The notes beneath the pieces are model-generated. The model was not told the DNA's origin. It was given only the letters and a program-made list of their open reading frames with translations, and did not search any database. The position numbers and the translations under genes were made by a program. From JACRBE01 sp964429005 (GTDB taxonomy: Bacteria; Chlamydiota; Chlamydiia; Chlamydiales; JACRBE01): 64,000 nt of DNA. Below, in pieces: positions 16,504 to 26,179 of the stretch. Within the stretch, counting starts at the first letter, position 1. Each line of letters starts with the position of its first letter. The stretch spans positions 9,799 through 73,798 of the forward strand of contig CAYSAJ010000006.1 in the NCBI GenBank assembly GCA_964429005.1, in the 5' to 3' direction.

Positions 16504-17637
16504 TCAATTATTAACAGGACTATACTCAGTTGTGAGGGACTCAAAATCTTCAATTTCATCTTTCTTTTTTGAAGATGCGTCCATCAGTATACTGATTTCT
16601 TTCATCACTTCATGAATTTGAATTTGCCTCATGCATACAGCTTCTTTGCATTTTTGTTTGATGCAAGGGTAACAAGTAGGAGGTTTGACAATACACCGAA
16701 TTTTATGAGCAAGGTAGGGGCCACAGATAGATGGGTCTGTAGGAGAAAAAAGAGCGACGGTTGGAACTTGATAGCTCAGTCCAATATGAAAAGGACCTGT
16801 ATCATTTGTGAGGAGAAGTTTTGCATGTCTGATTACTTCTAAAATTTCCCGGAAGACAAAGTGATCCGCAAGAAAAAGAGCATTTTTTGATCGAAGAGGT
16901 TCAAGCATTGGAAGTTCATCTTTAGAAGAGTTAATGAAGATAGGAAGATGATATTTTCCAATAAGAAAATCCATCATTTGCTCAAAGTTGCCTAGAGGCC
17001 ATTGTTTAAAACGATCTTTTGCGAAGGGTTGAATAACTATATAGTTTTCAAACGAATAGGGGCCTAGTTTATCTAATGTTTTTTCCACCTTTTCTGTTAG
17101 CGAAGGATAAATGGGGAGGTCCAGTGGACGCCTTTTTAAAGAGCCAAGCACAGATTCGACAATAAGATATCGCCTTTCGATTTCATGAATGGGGCCAAAA
17201 GGAGTGAGGTGGGTAAAAAGGTGATCTAGCCCCTTATTGAGAGAATTCGTGCCTGCTAGGTTTTTAGGCTTAAGAAGAGCTGAGAGAAAAAAAACCCATC
17301 TTTGGGAAGAGTGAAATACAAAAATTGTCTCATAACGAATTTTGATGAAGATCCTCAATAGAGAAAAAATGTGATACCATCCCCTTGATGGGATCGTGTA
17401 GATATTACTCAACGCGATATGAGATGCGAGCAGTTCTTTCCCTAAAGGAGTCGTCAATAAATCAATTTGAAGTTGGGGAAATCTCTCTTTCAAAGAAGTT
17501 AAAACCCCGCTAGCCCAGATAGTATCTCCAAGGCCAGTTGTTGAAACTACTAAGATTTTGCATGGAGTGGTTTTATTAGGAAGAAATTTTCGGAGCGCAA
17601 AAACCATTTTGGATAGAATGATATTCTTTCGTTTCAA
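16504..17637 (-). CDS. family 9 glycosyltransferase (heptosyltransferase-like)
   Basis: GT9 enzymes transfer heptose or related sugars to the LPS inner core. The 377-residue protein has KILVVSTTGLGDTIWASGVL near residue 28, matching the N-terminal GT9 motif, and a C-terminal donor-binding block LLTNDTGPFHIGLSYQVPTVALFSPTDP near residue 275. A Cys-rich segment follows (CYPCIKQKCKEAVCM), which is common in GT9 proteins. gmhA at 55681 could supply a heptose precursor. A basic N-terminal tail precedes the fold. The exact sugar is not determinable. Confidence 0.87.
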   Translation of the reverse strand: MKRKNIILSKMVFALRKFLPNKTTPCKILVVSTTGLGDTIWASGVLTSLKERFPQLQIDLLTTPLGKELLASHIALSNIYTIPSRGWYHIFSLLRIFIKIRYETIFVFHSSQRWVFFLSALLKPKNLAGTNSLNKGLDHLFTHLTPFGPIHEIERRYLIVESVLGSLKRRPLDLPIYPSLTEKVEKTLDKLGPYSFENYIVIQPFAKDRFKQWPLGNFEQMMDFLIGKYHLPIFINSSKDELPMLEPLRSKNALFLADHFVFREILEVIRHAKLLLTNDTGPFHIGLSYQVPTVALFSPTDPSICGPYLAHKIRCIVKPPTCYPCIKQKCKEAVCMRQIQIHEVMKEISILMDASSKKKDEIEDFESLTTEYSPVNN

Positions 17638-17777
17638 AGTGACCTCTAATGATGAACTAATGATTCTAGCATGTTATCACTTTTCCGTGGGATCCTCCTA
17701 AATTCAAGAAAAATATATCAGGACCCTTCTCAAAAATTCTAAAAAACTTCTACACTCGGATTAAGCTAAGGATTATC

Positions 17778-18530
17778 ATGTATTCTCTTCGTTTTCTTAA
17801 AATGGCACTTATAGGACTCTCTTTACTCTTGGTGGGGTGCTCTTCTGCTCCTTCAAAAGTAATTAAGGTAGGCGTTGATCCAACGTTTTATCCAGTGGAA
17901 GCGGGAAATAATGATATGTACGTCTTTGCTTTTTTCAACGAACTACTTGAAGAAGTCGCCAAGCTAAAAAAAATTCGGATAGAGAGAATCAACCGTTCAT
18001 GGGACAACCTGATGGATGGGCTCCATCGGAATGAGTATGACATTGTTTTTTCCTCCATGGAACCTCGAATTTATAACGAAGAACTCTACTTATTTTCTCC
18101 AATACTTCTCTCAACGGGGCCTGTTGTTATTGTCCCTGCAGATTCCTCTATTGAAGATGTTGAAGAGCTTACGAATAAAATCATAGGGATTGAAGAATTT
18201 TCACCTGCAGTTCAACAGATCGCTCGAGATCCTTCTGTTGTCCTTTCTTATTACATGTCCCCCTCGCAAGCATTGAATGATCTTGTAAACGGGAATTATC
18301 AAGCCATAGTAATGGATTCAATCATTGCAAATTCATTTGTAAGGGATTTATTTCAGGCAAAATTACGCATATTATCCCACCCTATTCTTAGTCATGGGAT
18401 TCGTGCTCTTTCGCTGAATAAACCCATGAACCGAGAATTCCAATTACTTGAAAAGGCTATAGAGGAGCTAAAAGCTAAAGGAACATACGGAGCTCTTCTC
18501 AAAAAATGGAATCTCAGCTCTGAATTTTAA
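17778..18530 (+). CDS. amino-acid-type ABC transporter substrate-binding lipoprotein
   Basis: The 250-residue product has a lipoprotein signal (ALIGLSLLLVGC, Cys ~21) and a family 3 solute-binding fold beginning KVIKVGVDPTFYPVE. It ends with the common tail EELKAKGTYGALLKKWNL. It would capture an amino acid or similar polar solute in the periplasm and pass it to an ABC permease. No permease or ATPase gene is adjacent, so the partner must be elsewhere. The ligand-binding Arg/Asp pattern is weak (SSMEPRIYNEELYLFSPIL), so substrate is uncertain. It ends in a 4-nt overlap with the convergent glgP. Confidence 0.8.
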   Translation: MYSLRFLKMALIGLSLLLVGCSSAPSKVIKVGVDPTFYPVEAGNNDMYVFAFFNELLEEVAKLKKIRIERINRSWDNLMDGLHRNEYDIVFSSMEPRIYNEELYLFSPILLSTGPVVIVPADSSIEDVEELTNKIIGIEEFSPAVQQIARDPSVVLSYYMSPSQALNDLVNGNYQAIVMDSIIANSFVRDLFQAKLRILSHPILSHGIRALSLNKPMNREFQLLEKAIEELKAKGTYGALLKKWNLSSEF

Positions 18531-21094
18531 TCAAAGATTCGACATCTGTCGTGTTCGGAAAACTCTTTGCGAATACGCTGCAATTCTTGATTGTCTATTT
18601 CGCAAGGAGAGAGCTCCCAAATTTTTTCGGCATAATTTTTTATTGAAATATCGGTAGAAAAGCTGCTCATCCCTGCCATATTGTGGATACAATGTTCGGC
18701 CCACTGGGAAGGATTTAAATATAGTTCTTCAGCTTTTTTATGCGCTTCATAGTACGGAAGTAGATCTTTCAAGATAAAATAATAATCAGCAGGGCGCCAA
18801 TTATATCCATCCATTAACGATTTATAAATGGTTTCTAAAGCTTGATGTTCTACATCATTCTCGACAAGAGAATGATCAATCAAAGTTTGCACTAGTCGCT
18901 GAAGTTGTGGGTGCTCTTCACAGAAACTTCGTGGATTATAGCGATTGTTTGCACGATCTTCTTGGTTTTGTTTAGCGCTTGCTCCAAAAAGGAAAGGCCA
19001 CCATCTGTCGCCTACTTTTTCTCTCATTTCAACATTAGCTCCATCATCAGTCCCGATAGTCAGCGCGCCATTCATAGAAAGTTTCATATTCCCTGTTCCT
19101 GATGCTTCCATCCCAGCCGTTGAAATTTGCTCAGATAGATCAGCTGCGGGGATAATCACTTCCGCTTTTGAAACATTATAGTTTTCTACAAACACGATCC
19201 TAAGCATTCGATTTATTTCAGGATCACGATTTATTTTTCTCGATAGGCAATAAATGAACCTGATAATATTTTTTGCTATTTCATAGCCTGGAGCAGCTTT
19301 GCCTGCAAAAATCCAGAGCCTTGGAACTCGGGGAGCTACTTTTTTTTCTTTAGCTTCTAGATAAATCATTAAAATATGCAAAGCGTTCATGAGTTGCCGT
19401 TTGTACTCATGCATCCGTTTAATTTGCACATCAAAAAGGGCCTTATCATATTCAAATCCGATTTCTGCCATTTCAGTTTCAATAGAGCCTTGTTGACTAT
19501 GGTTACTTTTAAAACTATCTATAAAGCGTTTTTTATTTTCCTTTTTGATTTTCAAAAAAACCTCTTGAGAGGTTTTATCTGAGGCAAAAGCCCTTAATTT
19601 GTCCATCGATTCAAAATTTGTGATCCAATCAGCGCCTATTCTTTCTGTGATAAAGTGACTCAGAGATGGATTGGCCATGAGTAACCAACGACGCTGTGTA
19701 ACACCATTAGTGACGTTTGTAAACCGCTGCGGAAACATTTCATGAAATTCACGAAAAATGTCTTCTTGCAAAATCGTAGAGTGAAGCCTTGCGACTCCAT
19801 TTACCTTGTGGGTCCCAAAAATTGACAAATGGGCCATTTTCACTTGGCCATGATCAATGATGGCCATGCGGTTTTCTTTTTCAAAGTCGTTCGGATAGCG
19901 GTGAAGGATCTGGCTACGGAATTTTTGATCAAGTTTTTGAATGATCTTATATTGTCTTGGGAGCAAGATTTCCATACGAGAGACATTCCATTCTTCTAGC
20001 GCCTCCTTTAAAATAGTGTGGTTTGTATAACTGCAAACGGCCCTTGTGATGTCTAACGATTCTTCAAACGAATAATCATACTGCTTCATCAAAATCCGAA
20101 TCAGCTCAGGAACAACTAGAGCTGGGTGAGTATCATTAGTTTGGATTCGAACTTTATCAGCAAAGGAATCCATAGTCCCATAGACTTCCATATGTTGACG
20201 AATGATATCTTGAATAGAGGCTGATACGAGAAGAAATTCTTGTTTTAAACGGACTCTTTTTCCCATTTCGTTGTTGTCGTTTGGATAAAGTACATCTGTA
20301 AGAGCTGTGTTTTCAGACGCTTGGTCTAATTGGCCTGCATTAAATTTTTGTAATTGAAAGTTCCTGGGGGATTCTTTTGTCGACCAAAGTCTAAGAGTTA
20401 GAACAGAGTAATTTTGTGTGCTGCCATATCCAACAATCGGTAAGTCGTAAGGCAATGCTCTCACTTCATCAAAATTCTTCAGATGATGGATTTCTTCGTC
20501 GTGTTTGTTTTTCCCATAAATAATTTCACCTGCGAAATGAACATTGATGGCACTAGCATCTTTGCGAAATGACCACGGATTTGTGAACAATAGCCAACAA
20601 TCGGGTCTCTCCACCTGGACACCGCACCACAGTTCTTGTTCAAAGATTCCATATTGATAACGCATTCCGTATCCCATCGCAGGATATTTTTGCGTGGCTA
20701 ATGAATCTAAAAAACAAGAAGCTAAACGACCAAGGCCCCCGTTGCCAATAGCGATTTCAGGCTCAATTTGAAAGAGAGCTATCGGATCTTTGTGGAGCTC
20801 ATACGCCACTTTTTTCAAAAGATCCATCTGGGAGATGTTCGTGACATTGTTTGCTAAGAGTCTTCCTGGCATGTATTCCATAGAAAGGTAATACATCTTT
20901 CGGCACCGTCTTTTTTTAAAAGTGTGATTTGTTGCCGTCCAATTGATCATGATCTCTTCACGAAGAGACATCGTTAAAGCATTATAAAGCTCCTCATCGG
21001 TGGCTTCATCAAGAGTTTTTCCCGCAGAGGTGATGAGGTAGTGCTTCATCTTATTGATGACAGCTTCTATATGAGGATCTAATGAAGACTCCAT
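18527..21094 (-). CDS. glgP: glycogen phosphorylase
   Basis: GlgP releases glucose-1-phosphate from glycogen in the cytoplasm using PLP. The 855-residue length is standard. Key blocks are YYLSMEYMPGRLLANN near residue 68, GNGGLGRLASCFLDS near residue 117, RMHEYKRQLMNALH near residue 560, and the PLP-lysine region EASGTGNMKLSMNGALTIGTDDGANVEM near residue 660. Glycogen metabolism is typical of Chlamydiae. The gene stands alone and converges on the binding-protein gene with a 4-nt overlap. Confidence 0.96.
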   Translation of the reverse strand: MESSLDPHIEAVINKMKHYLITSAGKTLDEATDEELYNALTMSLREEIMINWTATNHTFKKRRCRKMYYLSMEYMPGRLLANNVTNISQMDLLKKVAYELHKDPIALFQIEPEIAIGNGGLGRLASCFLDSLATQKYPAMGYGMRYQYGIFEQELWCGVQVERPDCWLLFTNPWSFRKDASAINVHFAGEIIYGKNKHDEEIHHLKNFDEVRALPYDLPIVGYGSTQNYSVLTLRLWSTKESPRNFQLQKFNAGQLDQASENTALTDVLYPNDNNEMGKRVRLKQEFLLVSASIQDIIRQHMEVYGTMDSFADKVRIQTNDTHPALVVPELIRILMKQYDYSFEESLDITRAVCSYTNHTILKEALEEWNVSRMEILLPRQYKIIQKLDQKFRSQILHRYPNDFEKENRMAIIDHGQVKMAHLSIFGTHKVNGVARLHSTILQEDIFREFHEMFPQRFTNVTNGVTQRRWLLMANPSLSHFITERIGADWITNFESMDKLRAFASDKTSQEVFLKIKKENKKRFIDSFKSNHSQQGSIETEMAEIGFEYDKALFDVQIKRMHEYKRQLMNALHILMIYLEAKEKKVAPRVPRLWIFAGKAAPGYEIAKNIIRFIYCLSRKINRDPEINRMLRIVFVENYNVSKAEVIIPAADLSEQISTAGMEASGTGNMKLSMNGALTIGTDDGANVEMREKVGDRWWPFLFGASAKQNQEDRANNRYNPRSFCEEHPQLQRLVQTLIDHSLVENDVEHQALETIYKSLMDGYNWRPADYYFILKDLLPYYEAHKKAEELYLNPSQWAEHCIHNMAGMSSFSTDISIKNYAEKIWELSPCEIDNQELQRIRKEFSEHDRCRIFD

Positions 21095-21155
21095 ACACGC
21101 CTCTTAATCTTTGTCACCTATATATGTTATGAGGTGGGGATTGGCAAGAGGTTTT

Positions 21156-22595
21156 TTAGATTAAGGTAAGAGAACTTAAAACAGATTTCAAAATATAGTA
21201 TAGCAGAATGGAGGTAACGGCACTTGAAGGGATAGTGATGATCCAAGATAGTACGATGTCTCGAACCATTCGAAGATTAATGGCGGAAATTCCTTTAGCA
21301 AATCCGATGCCCAGTACAGCCCCTACAATACAATGAGTTGTGGAAATGGGAAGGCCGAGTTTAGAAGCTATTAATATGGTTGTCGCAGCGCCAAATTCTG
21401 CACAAAATCCCCTAGAAGGAGTTAGTTCCGTAATTCTGGATCCAATTGTTTCAATCACACGCCAACCCCAGCTAGCAAGACCAATCACGATCCCGATGCC
21501 CCCTAGAGCTAAAAGGCCGGTTGAAATTTCTGCTGTTTGCGAAAAGGAGTAGGGATTACGGATGATTTGAATCACACTAGCTACAGGGCCGATCGCATTC
21601 GCGACATCATTAGCACCGTGAGCAAAAGCTACAAAGCAGGCGCTGATGATTTGTAAGTAAGAAAAAACTCCCTCTACGGCTCTATAGTCAGATGAAAGGA
21701 CTGGCTTGGCATCAATTTTTCTTCGAATTTGCTCTACAGCAGATTGGATTGTTCCAAGGCAATTTCCTACAAGTAAATGAACTTCGCCGGAGGCTGTGGC
21801 TCTGACTTTTTCTAGGTGCCTTTGGGCTCTGTTCAAACTAGAAATTTGAGCTACGCCACGAATAACCCCGCTCGATGGCATATATTTGCTGATGTTTGCT
21901 CTTTTCAAAAGATGGTAGGCAATCAGCATAGCAAGAAGTCCCATACCAAGAGAGCCAATAACTACCATGCTTGGATGAATAGAAAGATTCAGGTTGGATA
22001 ACCCATCAGAAAAGGTTCCGATGCAAAAGGTAGTAATCACTACAAAAACAAAATAGGGGGCAAGCTTTTTCGCAGCGTAAACAGGGCTAAATGAAAATAA
22101 CACCTTTTTTTGAACAAGAGAGAAGATTGCAAAAGAAAGAAGACCGCTGAGAATCGGGGAGAGGACCCAGCTGGAAGCAATCGTGCCTACTTCCTTCCAG
22201 TAAACAGCTTCAAATCCTTTAGCAACAACACCAAATCCTATAATTGATCCAACAATTGCATGGGTTGTAGAAACCGGCCATCCAAAATAGGAGGCGATTT
22301 GTAGCCATATGGAGGTTGCTAAGAGGGCGGAGAGCATGCCTATAATCAGGTTCTCGGGCTCATTTGCAAAATATTGCAGGTTTACTATTCCGCTTTGCAT
22401 CGTTTCTGATACATGGGAGCCCATGATCAAAGCACCTGTGAATTCTAAAATAGCAGCTACAATAACAGCCTGTTTTAGGGTGAGTGCTTTTGAACCTACC
22501 GAGGTTCCCATCGCGTTGGCTACATCGTTTGCGCCGATGTTCCACGCCATGTAAAAACCAACAAGAAGTACAAAAATGATTAAAGCTGTTTCCAT
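21156..22595 (-). CDS. PiT family inorganic phosphate transporter
   Basis: This inner-membrane permease imports inorganic phosphate or metal-phosphate with a cation. The 479-residue protein has about ten hydrophobic helices and the two inverted PiT signature repeats, GANDVANAMGTSVGSKALT near residue 22 and HGANDVANAIGPVASV near residue 325. STTHAIVGSIIGFG and its second copy STTHCIVGAVLGIGF are also present. It is 13 nt downstream of the DUF47 gene, a pairing I recall in C. trachomatis (CT691/CT692). Confidence 0.94.
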   Translation of the reverse strand: METALIIFVLLVGFYMAWNIGANDVANAMGTSVGSKALTLKQAVIVAAILEFTGALIMGSHVSETMQSGIVNLQYFANEPENLIIGMLSALLATSIWLQIASYFGWPVSTTHAIVGSIIGFGVVAKGFEAVYWKEVGTIASSWVLSPILSGLLSFAIFSLVQKKVLFSFSPVYAAKKLAPYFVFVVITTFCIGTFSDGLSNLNLSIHPSMVVIGSLGMGLLAMLIAYHLLKRANISKYMPSSGVIRGVAQISSLNRAQRHLEKVRATASGEVHLLVGNCLGTIQSAVEQIRRKIDAKPVLSSDYRAVEGVFSYLQIISACFVAFAHGANDVANAIGPVASVIQIIRNPYSFSQTAEISTGLLALGGIGIVIGLASWGWRVIETIGSRITELTPSRGFCAEFGAATTILIASKLGLPISTTHCIVGAVLGIGFAKGISAINLRMVRDIVLSWIITIPSSAVTSILLYYILKSVLSSLTLI

Positions 22596-22608
22596 CCTAC
22601 CTTTTGCT

Positions 22609-23283
22609 TTAAGTCTCTATAATTTGTCGAATATGATGAGCGAGTTTCTCTGAAATGTGGGAAATTTCGCCCACATCTTCGATCAAGCGAATCCAAAGAT
22701 AAAACGAGGGATATGAAAAAGAATCGGCTATTGAAAAAAAGTGTTTCATAACTTGCCGGCGAAGACAGTCAGATTCATATTCAATATAGGATGATTTTTC
22801 GACCATTGCTTTGACTTTTTCAGCTTCTTGCCCACCAAAGGAAGATTCCATGAGGTCGCTAAGCTCTTTGATGATGTCACGAGCTTGCCAAAATGCTTCC
22901 ATGTTTTTATTCACAAATAGGGAAAATGAAGTTTCCATTTCCCTAGGAAAATGCTTTACAGGCTTAAGTAAGATAAGGTTGCCAATTTCTTCCGCCTTGT
23001 CAGCGAGAGAATCTTGGAGTGATAAGATGTCTAGAAATTCTGAACGTTCAATAGGTAAGTATAAGCTTTTTGGAAGATGATCTCGGATATCATTTTTACA
23101 AACATCCGCTTCATGCTCAAGCTTGGATAGCATTGGTACCTGCTCTTCAATCAAAGAAAAATTCCCTTCAATGAGATTTTTACAAAGCTGATCAAGCATC
23201 TTCATGCAATGGGTAACTTTATGCATGTGATTTTGAAGATGATTGAATGGAGATTTACCAAACAATTTTGCTATCGTTAACAT
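22609..23283 (-). CDS. DUF47/PhoU-like phosphate transport regulator
   Basis: This 224-residue all-helical protein belongs to the DUF47 (TIGR00153) family related to PhoU, which accompanies PiT transporters and is thought to control them. Visible features are the N-terminal LFGKSPFNHLQNHMHKV and the metal-binding-like helices KLEHEADVCKNDIRDHLPKSLYLPIERSEFLDIL and EYESDCLRRQVMKHFF, with E-x3-D spacing typical of PhoU metal sites. It is cotranscribed with the PiT gene and 3 nt after the pseudouridine synthase gene. Confidence 0.9.
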   Translation of the reverse strand: MLTIAKLFGKSPFNHLQNHMHKVTHCMKMLDQLCKNLIEGNFSLIEEQVPMLSKLEHEADVCKNDIRDHLPKSLYLPIERSEFLDILSLQDSLADKAEEIGNLILLKPVKHFPREMETSFSLFVNKNMEAFWQARDIIKELSDLMESSFGGQEAEKVKAMVEKSSYIEYESDCLRRQVMKHFFSIADSFSYPSFYLWIRLIEDVGEISHISEKLAHHIRQIIET

Positions 23284-23286
23284 AGA

Positions 23287-23979
23287 TTACTCAAAAATAA
23301 TCGATTTTTCTTTTTCAGTGAGCTCTCGCATTGCGCCAACAGGGAGCGTGCCTAAACGAAGACCCCCGATCCGAACGCGTCTCAAATCATAAGTGATCAG
23401 ATTAGCACATTCGATCAATTTTCTGACCTCATGTTTTTTTCCTTCACTAACAACGATGCGTAGAGTTCCTTTGCGGATTTTTTCGACTTTTTTGGGTTGA
23501 ATAAATACCCCTTCTACAATTGTGCCTGCTGCAATTGTTTTAAGATGTTCATCTAAGATTTCTTTGTTCGTTTTTACAATGTACTCTTTCAGAACCTGAC
23601 TTGAGGGGTGAATGACTTTATGAGAGAATTCTCCATCATTTGTCATAATGAGAAGACCTTCAGTATCTTTGTCCAAACGGCCAATGCTATAAACTCTTTG
23701 AGGAATATGGGCAAAGAAACGATAAATTGTGCGACGATCGGGAAGATTAGAGCAAATATAACCTTTGGGTTTGTTAAAAATAAAATAGCGTTTATTTTCA
23801 ATTTTGATCGATTCTTCATCAACAGTGATCAAATCTTTCGAAGGATCTACTTTCGTTTGAGGGAGAAGAGTCACTTTTCGGTTGACTTTGACTCTGCCTG
23901 CAAAAATGAGTTCTTCAGAAGCCCGTCTAGAGGCAATCCCTGCGGCAGCTAGGGCTTTAGCAAGACGTTGCGTTTCCAT
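23287..23979 (-). CDS. RsuA/RluB-family pseudouridine synthase
   Basis: It would isomerise a specific rRNA uridine to pseudouridine. The 230-residue protein has an N-terminal S4 RNA-binding domain (residues 1-60, RLAKALAAAGIASRRASEELIFAGRVKVN) and a catalytic domain with FNKPKGYICS near residue 70 and the active-site Asp in YSIGRLDKDTEGLLIMTNDG near residue 97. I recall a homologue (yjbC, CT723) next to gpm in C. trachomatis; here a porin gene is inserted between them. Whether the target is 16S or 23S rRNA is not clear, though the length suits RluB/RluE types. Confidence 0.9.
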   Translation of the reverse strand: METQRLAKALAAAGIASRRASEELIFAGRVKVNRKVTLLPQTKVDPSKDLITVDEESIKIENKRYFIFNKPKGYICSNLPDRRTIYRFFAHIPQRVYSIGRLDKDTEGLLIMTNDGEFSHKVIHPSSQVLKEYIVKTNKEILDEHLKTIAAGTIVEGVFIQPKKVEKIRKGTLRIVVSEGKKHEVRKLIECANLITYDLRRVRIGGLRLGTLPVGAMRELTEKEKSIIFE

Positions 23980-24066
23980 AGAAAAAACACCTATATTTTT
24001 TATTTTTACAATATTATCTTCTAAGACTTGCTTAATTGCAATTCAATTTCCAGGGCTACAGGAACT

Positions 24067-25425
24067 ATGATGTACAGATATTTTTTACTACCATTCCTCT
24101 TTATATCCGCTTGTCAGGCAGCAGATACAGATTTTTCAAGCACCTCCTATGAAAGACATAAAGAGCATGTTCAGTATTTCAACGAAAGCTCTGGGAAGGT
24201 TCAAGAAAGCTTTTGGGATAGAAAATTTTTTACTGGGGATTGGGGGGGAGTCAGACAAAGTATGTCAGAATCTGGCGTGACACTCACTTCGACTATTGTT
24301 AGCGATCTCCTTGGGAACCCCGTAGGAGGAATCAGGCGAGGTTTCCGAGAGGCAACCTCATGGGGCGCTGACATAACCCTTGATCTAGAAAAAATCGCCA
24401 AGATGCCAGGCATGCTCTTGTACTCATCTATAGCCTATCGTTTTGGTAATAACCTCTCAGCCGATTGTATCGGCAACCAGTTTAACGTGGCTCAAGTCTT
24501 TGGAGGAGAGACATTTCACTTCGTTTGTCTTTATATTCAACAAAAACTTTTTTATGACAAAGTCATGATTCGCCTAGGTAGATTATCTCTCGGAGATACC
24601 TTTCTGCAATCACCCGTTTACTCTTTTTTTGTGAGCAACGGCATCAATGGGAACCCTGTCTCAATTTTTTATAACACCTCATCTTTTGTTTCTTATCACC
24701 GCAGTATTACAACGGCTTATCCTTTTGCGACTTGGGGAGCTTATATAGATATCAACCCGATCCACTGGCTCGATATCAAATTTGGGGTGTATAACGCCAA
24801 TGGCAACATTTCAGAAAACAAATATCATGGATTAAATTTTACTTTTGATAACACAGATGGGGTCCAATACATTACAGAATGGAATTTTAAGCTGAATCAA
24901 GGACCCAGTAGCACGGGAATGCCGGGAAACTACAAAATTGGATATTACTATGTAACGGGGGATGTTCAAGAATTTTTAGACGGCAAGCATCAAGGGAATC
25001 AAGGGTATTATTTTCTTTTTGATCAAATGGTCTATAGAGAAGGGGGCGCCGGCTCAGATCAAGGATTAACACCCTTTATTGCTCTTTTGTTCTCTCCTAA
25101 AAAATATGCCGAATTCCCATTCTTCGGGGTTATAGGTGCTACGTATAAAGGACTCATCCCTGGAAGGGATAAAGACCATACGTCGATTGATATGATCTAT
25201 GGTCAGTATAGCGCAGATCTCAGAGAGCTTCAAAGGCTTGGAACCAGCGAGCGGTGGGGAAATCAGCCCCAACATTACGAAATTGTGCTTGAAGCCACTC
25301 ATTGGTTTCAGCTCAATCAGTGGCTTTATATCATGCCTGATCTCCAATATATTATTAATCCAGGGGGGACAGGGAATATCAAAAACGCAGTGGTGCTAGG
25401 CGCCCAAGTCGGTCTCACCTTTTAG
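24067..25425 (+). CDS. OprB-family carbohydrate-selective porin
   Basis: OprB porins are outer-membrane barrels that admit sugars. The start at 24067 (tandem ATG ATG, AGGA just upstream) gives 452 residues with a signal peptide (YRYFLLPFLFISACQA, cleavage ~18); a longer reading to 24028 would bury the signal. Family landmarks are FTGDWGGVRQSMSESGVTLT near residue 60, SWGADITLDLEK, IRLGRLSLGDTFL, and a C-terminal strand ending AVVLGAQVGLTF. It is divergent from the pseudouridine synthase gene and precedes gpmA by 52 nt. Sugar import fits an organism with glgP and gpmA. Substrate is unknown. Confidence 0.88.
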   Translation: MMYRYFLLPFLFISACQAADTDFSSTSYERHKEHVQYFNESSGKVQESFWDRKFFTGDWGGVRQSMSESGVTLTSTIVSDLLGNPVGGIRRGFREATSWGADITLDLEKIAKMPGMLLYSSIAYRFGNNLSADCIGNQFNVAQVFGGETFHFVCLYIQQKLFYDKVMIRLGRLSLGDTFLQSPVYSFFVSNGINGNPVSIFYNTSSFVSYHRSITTAYPFATWGAYIDINPIHWLDIKFGVYNANGNISENKYHGLNFTFDNTDGVQYITEWNFKLNQGPSSTGMPGNYKIGYYYVTGDVQEFLDGKHQGNQGYYFLFDQMVYREGGAGSDQGLTPFIALLFSPKKYAEFPFFGVIGATYKGLIPGRDKDHTSIDMIYGQYSADLRELQRLGTSERWGNQPQHYEIVLEATHWFQLNQWLYIMPDLQYIINPGGTGNIKNAVVLGAQVGLTF

Positions 25426-25477
25426 TCAAAAAAAGAGTGGAATTGGGAAAAACCAAATATCGAGGTATAATAGGAAT

Positions 25478-26176
25478 ATGAAAAAAGGGTTTATCGTTTT
25501 AGTCCGTCACGGCCAATCTGAGTGGAATAAACAAAATTTATTTACAGGTTGGGTGGATGTCTCTTTAAGTAGAGAGGGTGTTGAAGAAGCCCATAGAGTC
25601 GGGAAGCAGCTTCAAAATATAAAATTCGATATCGTATTTACCTCTTCCTTGATTCGAGCTCAAACGACGGCTGCGATCCTGCTTAGTGAAAATCTTGTTT
25701 CTTCAACTCCTGTGGTTCTTCATCCCGACCAAAAATGGGCTGAAATTCACAGCGAAAAAACAAAAAAATCGATCTTGCCGGTCATTGAAGCGCAGGAGCT
25801 CAATGAAAGGATGTATGGGGATCTGCAAGGAAAGAATAAACAAGAAACCAAAGAGCAATTTGGTGAAGAGCAAGTTCATATCTGGAGACGAAGTTTTGAT
25901 GTGGCACCTCCGCACGGAGAGAGCCTGAAAATGACTTCAGAAAGGACTTTGCCTTACTTTTTAGAAGAAATATTAGGAAAACTCAGTGAAGGACAAACGG
26001 TTCTTGTTGTGGCCCACGGCAACTCTATTCGAGCTATCATCAAGTTCATGGAAAACTTGTCCGCAGAACAGATTGTCGCAAAAGAAATCGCCACAGGCAT
26101 CCCCCTTTGTTACAGCTGGAACCATGCAACATTTAATAAAATTTCTCTTGAGCACATGCTCAAGGAAAAGGTGTAA
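25478..26176 (+). CDS. gpmA: 2,3-bisphosphoglycerate-dependent phosphoglycerate mutase
   Basis: This glycolytic enzyme interconverts 3- and 2-phosphoglycerate. The 232-residue protein begins with LVRHGQSEWNKQNLFTGWVDV, containing the catalytic phospho-His and Arg, then LNERMYGDLQGKNK near residue 107 (acid/base Glu), RRSFDVAPPHGESL, and the second catalytic His in VVAHGNSIRAIIKFME near residue 185. It is immediately followed by the nifS-like gene (3 nt), the gpm-nifS-nifU order I recall from CT722-CT720. Confidence 0.95.
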   Translation: MKKGFIVLVRHGQSEWNKQNLFTGWVDVSLSREGVEEAHRVGKQLQNIKFDIVFTSSLIRAQTTAAILLSENLVSSTPVVLHPDQKWAEIHSEKTKKSILPVIEAQELNERMYGDLQGKNKQETKEQFGEEQVHIWRRSFDVAPPHGESLKMTSERTLPYFLEEILGKLSEGQTVLVVAHGNSIRAIIKFMENLSAEQIVAKEIATGIPLCYSWNHATFNKISLEHMLKEKV

Positions 26177-26179
26177 AAG

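Noticed and set aside
24028..24066. Extended start for the OprB porin
   Set aside because: The extra 13 residues would precede the signal peptide, and AGGA lies just before the tandem ATG at 24067-24072.
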